A stretch of 9,039 bases of DNA from Dehalococcoidia bacterium (GTDB taxonomy: Bacteria; Chloroflexota; Dehalococcoidia; Lucifugimonadales; JAGWBF01): positions 1 through 9,039 of the forward strand of contig JAGWBG010000040.1 in the NCBI GenBank assembly GCA_021296015.1. Reading direction: 5' to 3'. Made by a program: the position numbers and the translations under genes. This document shows positions 6,245-9,039 of the stretch, piece after piece (the first letter of the stretch is position 1; every line of letters begins with the position of its first letter). The notes under the pieces are model-generated. The model ran no database searches. It worked only from the letters and a program-made list of their open reading frames with translations, and was not told the DNA's origin.

Positions 6245-6276
6245 GTCACTCCTAGGAGCGTAGCGACAAGGAGTCT
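6245..6276. repeat. Dispersed-repeat-like hairpin with AGGAGCGTAGCGAC core
   Basis: ACTCCT (6248-6253) pairs with AGGAGT (6269-6274) around AGGAGCGTAGCGACA. The loop core, with GTCA before and TCT after the stem, resembles from memory a very common intergenic element in many bacteria whose stem reads ATTGC/GCAAT around GAGGAGCGAAGCGAC. Here both stem arms differ but still pair, which suggests selection on structure. It lies in the divergent gap 6152-6431 and is probably a copy of a multi-copy element; copy number cannot be seen here. Confidence 0.5.
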
Positions 6277-6311
6277 AAGGCGGTGCTCAAAGGAGACCGG
6301 AATCAAAGCAA

Positions 6312-6326
6312 TCCGCCTTCGGCGGA
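6312..6326. repeat. GC-rich hairpin TCCGCC-TTC-GGCGGA
   Basis: A perfect 6-bp stem with a 3-nt loop. GGCGGAC recurs as a direct repeat at 6321-6327 and 6332-6338. It may be part of the same composite intergenic repeat as the hairpin at 6245-6276. No T-run follows. Confidence 0.45.
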
Positions 6327-6376
6327 CCAGAGGCGGACTCTGGGTGACAATTAAAAGATCCTAGGAAGTGAGGTAT

Positions 6377-6396
6377 CGGCGGCGGTGATGCCGCCG
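6377..6396 (+). other. Leader hairpin before the Ldh2-like gene
   Basis: CGGCGGC (6377-6383) pairs with GCCGCCG (6390-6396) around GGTGAT, ending 22 bp before the SD and 35 bp before the ATG. It leaves the SD free, so it is more likely to affect mRNA stability or transcription than to block ribosomes. Chance GC-rich symmetry is possible. Confidence 0.35.
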
Positions 6397-6418
6397 TGAC
6401 AACGGGAACATTTCAGAG

Positions 6419-6425
6419 AAGGAGG
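6419..6425 (+). promoter_or_regulatory. Ribosome binding site deciding the Ldh2-like start
   Basis: AAGGAGG with a 6-nt spacer to the ATG at 6432. This argues against the in-frame GTG at 6396, which would place the SD inside the coding region. Confidence 0.8.
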
Positions 6426-6431
6426 AGAGTC

Positions 6432-7577
6432 ATGGTCGAGTCCGGTGGGCAGGGGCAAAGGACCTATGGCCAGTGGTGGGGATCCACTGAGGAGCAAGTC
6501 ACCGTGGCTTTGGATGCAGTGCGGCAGGTGAGCCTCGCCGGCCTGCAATCCGTGGGTGCGACTGCCGAAGACGCGGCCTTTCTGTTGGACATCGCCCTGG
6601 ACAAGGCCCTTCAGGGTGACCCCGTGCGGGGAATGGTGAGAGTGCCCGGATGGGTCAATGCCGCCCGGCGGGGAGACCTGGACTTGCGACCACATGTCCG
6701 TGTCCTTCGAGAGACCAGCGCCACGGCGACTGTAGACGGCGGCCCCAAGGCCGAACATGCCCTGGTATGCCGGCACGCCATAGACCTGGCAATCGAGAAG
6801 GCGCGACTTCACGGTGTGGGGTGGGTGAGCGCCCGTGCCCATGGAGAGATACTGACTCCGTTCATCAAGCGGGCTGTCGCTCAGGATATGGTGGTCATGG
6901 TGATGACCCAGAGTTTCCCATCCGTTGCCCCAATAGGAGGGATGGGGCCGTTCCTGGGCAACGCACCGGTTGGGTTCGGCATACCGGCGACAGGACACGC
7001 CCCGGTGATTCTGGATATGTCAGTTACGCAGACGTCCGCCACGCCTGTGGCTAACGCAGCCCGCCAGGGGCAGGAAATCCCTCCGGATTCAATCCTGGAC
7101 GAGCGGGGAGAGCCGACTACGGACTCCAGAGAGTTTATCAGGCCGGATTGGACAGGCCCTGCATCCTACGTTCCCAGGGGCAGCCTTCTGCCCCTGGGGG
7201 GTGCGCGCAGCGGCCACAAGGGATACGCCCTGGTCTTTGTCGTGGGCCTATTGAGCTATCTCCTGAGCGACACCAGCCCTCCCTGGGACCTGGCCCGCGA
7301 CCTGGAGCAGCCTGGGCGCTACGGGACCCTGTTCCTGGTGATAGACCCTTCCACTGCCCTTCCGGTGGAAGAATTCAAGAGCGGCGTGGATGAGTACATA
7401 TACAGGGTAAAGTCGTCTCCCAAGAAGCCGGGGGTTGCGGATATTCTGTACCCTGGAGAGCGTTCTCAGCAGCTTCAACGGGAATGGAGGGAGCGCAACC
7501 AGGTGTCTATGCCTGCCAGTCACTACCATGCCCTGGTGGAGTTGGCTGGAGAGATTGGCATGGACGGGGTGCTGTAA
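6432..7577 (+). CDS. Ldh2/malate-lactate dehydrogenase-family oxidoreductase, altered active site
   Basis: Belongs to the Ldh2 family (type 2 malate/L-lactate dehydrogenases, ureidoglycolate dehydrogenase AllD, delta1-piperideine-2-carboxylate reductase), NAD(P)-dependent enzymes on 2-hydroxy or 2-imino acids; cytoplasmic. Length 381 aa is slightly longer than the usual 330-360. Supporting segments: RVPGWV (70-75), VDGG (101-104), APIGGMGPFLGNAP (166-179), VILDMS (192-197), LPLGG...GHKGYAL (253-267), TLFLVIDP (299-306). The expected G-x-x-S-H-G motif aligns to GDPVRG at 62-67, so the histidine regarded as catalytic in the family is Arg66 and its Ser is Val65. LGTNP is LGNAP. It may be catalytically changed or inactive, but the frame is intact and the SD is strong, arguing against a decaying pseudogene. 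Start at 6432 is set by the SD. Convergent with the CoA-transferase, 31 bp apart. Confidence 0.88.
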   Translation: MVESGGQGQRTYGQWWGSTEEQVTVALDAVRQVSLAGLQSVGATAEDAAFLLDIALDKALQGDPVRGMVRVPGWVNAARRGDLDLRPHVRVLRETSATATVDGGPKAEHALVCRHAIDLAIEKARLHGVGWVSARAHGEILTPFIKRAVAQDMVVMVMTQSFPSVAPIGGMGPFLGNAPVGFGIPATGHAPVILDMSVTQTSATPVANAARQGQEIPPDSILDERGEPTTDSREFIRPDWTGPASYVPRGSLLPLGGARSGHKGYALVFVVGLLSYLLSDTSPPWDLARDLEQPGRYGTLFLVIDPSTALPVEEFKSGVDEYIYRVKSSPKKPGVADILYPGERSQQLQREWRERNQVSMPASHYHALVELAGEIGMDGVL

Positions 7578-7623
7578 GGCCCTATCGCCCACCCCTTTCT
7601 CTTAGCTATCAGGTCAGGGCCTT
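7576..7623. terminator. Possible bidirectional terminator between convergent genes
   Basis: AAGGCCCT (7576-7583) pairs perfectly with AGGGCCTT (7616-7623); on the plus strand TTCC follows, on the minus strand ACAGC. The 32-nt loop is long for an intrinsic terminator. The stem overlaps the last base pair of one gene's stop codon and the 3' end of the convergent coding region, so it would form in both mRNAs. Confidence 0.3.
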
Positions 7624-9039
7624 TTCCTCGCGCAGGCGCTCCACCTCCTGCTCCGAGAGGCCCAGGAGGTCCCGCAACACCTCGTCGGTGTGCTGCCCTA
7701 TACAGGGGGCGTGGCGATACTTGAGCGGTGGTACGTTCCCAATGTCCCACACCGCTCCCACCATGCGGTGCCGCCCCGCCTCCGGGTGGTCCGTCCATAC
7801 CACACGTCTCCGAGCTTTCAGGTGCGGGTCATTGAGCAGGTCCTTGGGGTTGAGGGCAGCCCCGGCGGAGACCCCCGCCTGCTGCAGCAGGTGCATGGCT
7901 TCGTAGTGGGAACGCTGCCGAGTCCACCGGGTGATGATGCCGTCCAACTCGTTATGGTGCTGCCACCGGACCGACGGTTCAGCAAAGAGGGGGTCTTGCG
8001 CTACCTCCGGCTGGCCGATGGTCGAGCATAGTGACCGCCACTCCTCCTCAGTGGATACTGATATGGCGACCCAGTGGTCGGCGCCCTTGCAACGGTACAC
8101 TCCGTGAGGGACCTTGTAGGGGTCCCGGTTGCCGATGGCCGGTGGAGGATGCCCCACGCGGCTGTACTCTGCCACCGACTCAGGGATGAAGTTTACAAAA
8201 GTCTCGGACATGGAAAGGTCAATGTGCTGGCCCTGGCCCGTCCTCTCACGGTAGTACAGAGCCTCCAGGATAGCCATGCAGGCGGCTGTGCCGCTTACCG
8301 GGTCAGGCAGTATGGTCCCCAGGATACGGGGCCGGTCCTCCGGGCTGTACCCGGTGACTTCGCAGACCCCGCTGAACAGGTTTACCGCACTGTGCATCCC
8401 CACGTATTCTTTCATAGGCCCAGTACGCCCAAAGGCGCTCACGGACAACATGATGATACTGGGGTTTAGCTCCTTGAGAGTCTCGTACCCCAGTCCGAAC
8501 TTGAGCATGGTCCGGGTCGCAAAGTTCTCTATCACCACATCACTGACCTGAACTAACCCCTTGAATAACTCGACACCTTGAGGAGTGGTCAAGTCCAGCG
8601 TACAGCTGCGTTTGTTGGTTCCCAGGGCGTTGTACAGGGAGCCGGTGTTCGGGCCTTGACGGCCCTGGGCGAATGGGGGGCTATTTCGGCTGGTCAGCCG
8701 GTTGCTTGACTCGACCTGGATGACGTCGGCGCCCATCCAGGCCAGTATCCTGCCGCAATGGGGGACGGAAGCGCCTTGCCCCAGGTCCAGAACCCTCCCC
8801 GTCTCCGGTGAGGACTGCCTCCGGGCCACGTCGCCAATGCCCTGATTGTGCTGGCCCAGTTCCGGCGCGAGGGTGCGCAGTGTATGGGGTGTCCTGGTAA
8901 GCTTGAAGGGTGGGCCGGGGAGCTTGACCTCTTCCCCTTTCACCGGGGCACTCCATAAGTAGTCGCGGCTCTTTATCTTGTCCGAGTCCATCATTTGCCC
9001 CACTGTGAAGGCCGGGAAACAGGGGATGCTTCGGCTTTG
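7609..9039 (-). CDS. CaiB/BaiF family III CoA-transferase, tandem two-domain fusion, 5'-partial
   Basis: Transfers CoA between acyl-CoA and a free carboxylate via an aspartyl-CoA-type intermediate; cytoplasmic. The frame is open to the window edge, giving 476 visible residues, so the gene starts beyond 9039. Residues from about 79 hold a complete family III domain: RVLDLGQ (82-88), GADVIQVE (103-110), NKRSCTLDL (142-150), and LPDPVSG (244-250), whose first Asp (246) aligns with the catalytic Asp of formyl-CoA transferase, then RTGQGQHIDLSM (266-277). It ends with APCIGQHTDEVLRDLLG (444-460). The preceding ~65 residues look like the C-terminal end of another such domain (SDKIKSRDYL, FKLTRTP, APELGQHN), mirroring the tail of the second. 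A protein of about 800 aa with two domains is therefore likely. The GTG at 9003 is not a credible start. Convergent with the Ldh2-like gene; the acyl substrate is unknown. Confidence 0.92.
   Translation of the reverse strand, partial: QSRSIPCFPAFTVGQMMDSDKIKSRDYLWSAPVKGEEVKLPGPPFKLTRTPHTLRTLAPELGQHNQGIGDVARRQSSPETGRVLDLGQGASVPHCGRILAWMGADVIQVESSNRLTSRNSPPFAQGRQGPNTGSLYNALGTNKRSCTLDLTTPQGVELFKGLVQVSDVVIENFATRTMLKFGLGYETLKELNPSIIMLSVSAFGRTGPMKEYVGMHSAVNLFSGVCEVTGYSPEDRPRILGTILPDPVSGTAACMAILEALYYRERTGQGQHIDLSMSETFVNFIPESVAEYSRVGHPPPAIGNRDPYKVPHGVYRCKGADHWVAISVSTEEEWRSLCSTIGQPEVAQDPLFAEPSVRWQHHNELDGIITRWTRQRSHYEAMHLLQQAGVSAGAALNPKDLLNDPHLKARRRVVWTDHPEAGRHRMVGAVWDIGNVPPLKYRHAPCIGQHTDEVLRDLLGLSEQEVERLREEKALT

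Noticed and set aside
5144..6364. A 406-codon open frame on the plus strand
   Set aside because: Antisense to the Asp-box propeller, low-complexity Gly/Val-rich product with no family; it also runs through intergenic hairpins.
6396..6431. GTG start adding 12 residues to the Ldh2-like protein
   Set aside because: A strong SD at 6419-6425 serves the ATG at 6432; the extra residues are Arg-rich and encoded by SD sequence.
6152..6431. A mobile element or MITE spanning the divergent gap
   Set aside because: Several hairpins are present, but no terminal inverted repeats with target duplication bracket the region; only individual repeat-like units are reported.
6351..6998. A 215-codon minus-strand open frame
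   Set aside because: Antisense to the Ldh2-like gene, His/Ser/Gly-rich product with no domain.
9001..9003. GTG as start of the CoA-transferase
   Set aside because: The frame stays open upstream to the window edge and encodes a matching CoA-transferase tail, so the GTG is internal.
1..9039. CRISPR arrays, tRNA genes, phage or toxin-antitoxin modules
   Set aside because: No regularly spaced repeats, no cloverleaf or GTTCGA-type T-loop context, and no matching protein families were seen on either strand.

Overview
The window reads as a piece of bacterial chromosome, moderately GC-rich with mostly strong Shine-Dalgarno sites, carrying catabolic and accessory genes. The mix is an NHL propeller, an Asp-box propeller, a hydantoinase-like amidohydrolase, a short-chain dehydrogenase, an Ldh2-family oxidoreductase and a family III CoA-transferase. 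That combination recalls uncultured Chloroflexota (Dehalococcoidia / SAR202-like lineages), but this is inferred from gene content and there is no marker gene here to prove it. I see no rRNA, tRNA, CRISPR array, transposase or phage gene.

Layout: (1) 1-753, the end of an NHL-repeat protein gene cut by the window edge. (2) 854-1174, a small uncharacterised protein on the same strand. (3) 1190-2434 (minus), sat, ATP sulfurylase, convergent with the small gene. (4) 2441-2583, a gap with two hairpins that share a core motif (REP-like). (5) 2584-4023 (minus), a hydantoinase/dihydropyrimidinase-family amidohydrolase. (6) 4024-4236, a divergent promoter region. (7) 4237-5088, an SDR oxidoreductase. 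(8) 5089-5167, a convergent gap with a strong hairpin. (9) 5168-6151 (minus), a seven-Asp-box beta-propeller. (10) 6152-6431, a divergent gap holding a dispersed-repeat-like hairpin and two GC-rich hairpins. (11) 6432-7577, an Ldh2-family oxidoreductase that appears to have lost its usual catalytic histidine. (12) 7609-9039 (minus), a CoA-transferase that enters from beyond the window and appears to be a tandem two-domain fusion.

Functionally, the amidohydrolase, SDR, Ldh2-like protein and CoA-transferase could serve small-molecule catabolism: ring or amide hydrolysis, NAD(P)-linked oxidoreduction, CoA activation of a carboxylate. They alternate in strand, so they are separately transcribed units rather than one operon, and a shared pathway is only an inference. 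sat stands alone, with no apr, dsr, cysC or PAPS genes visible. I found no convincing new multi-gene system. The points most worth checking are the altered active sites (Ldh2 His to Arg, hydantoinase Tyr to Phe, SDR glycine-loop change), the CoA-transferase fusion, and two families of intergenic palindromes.
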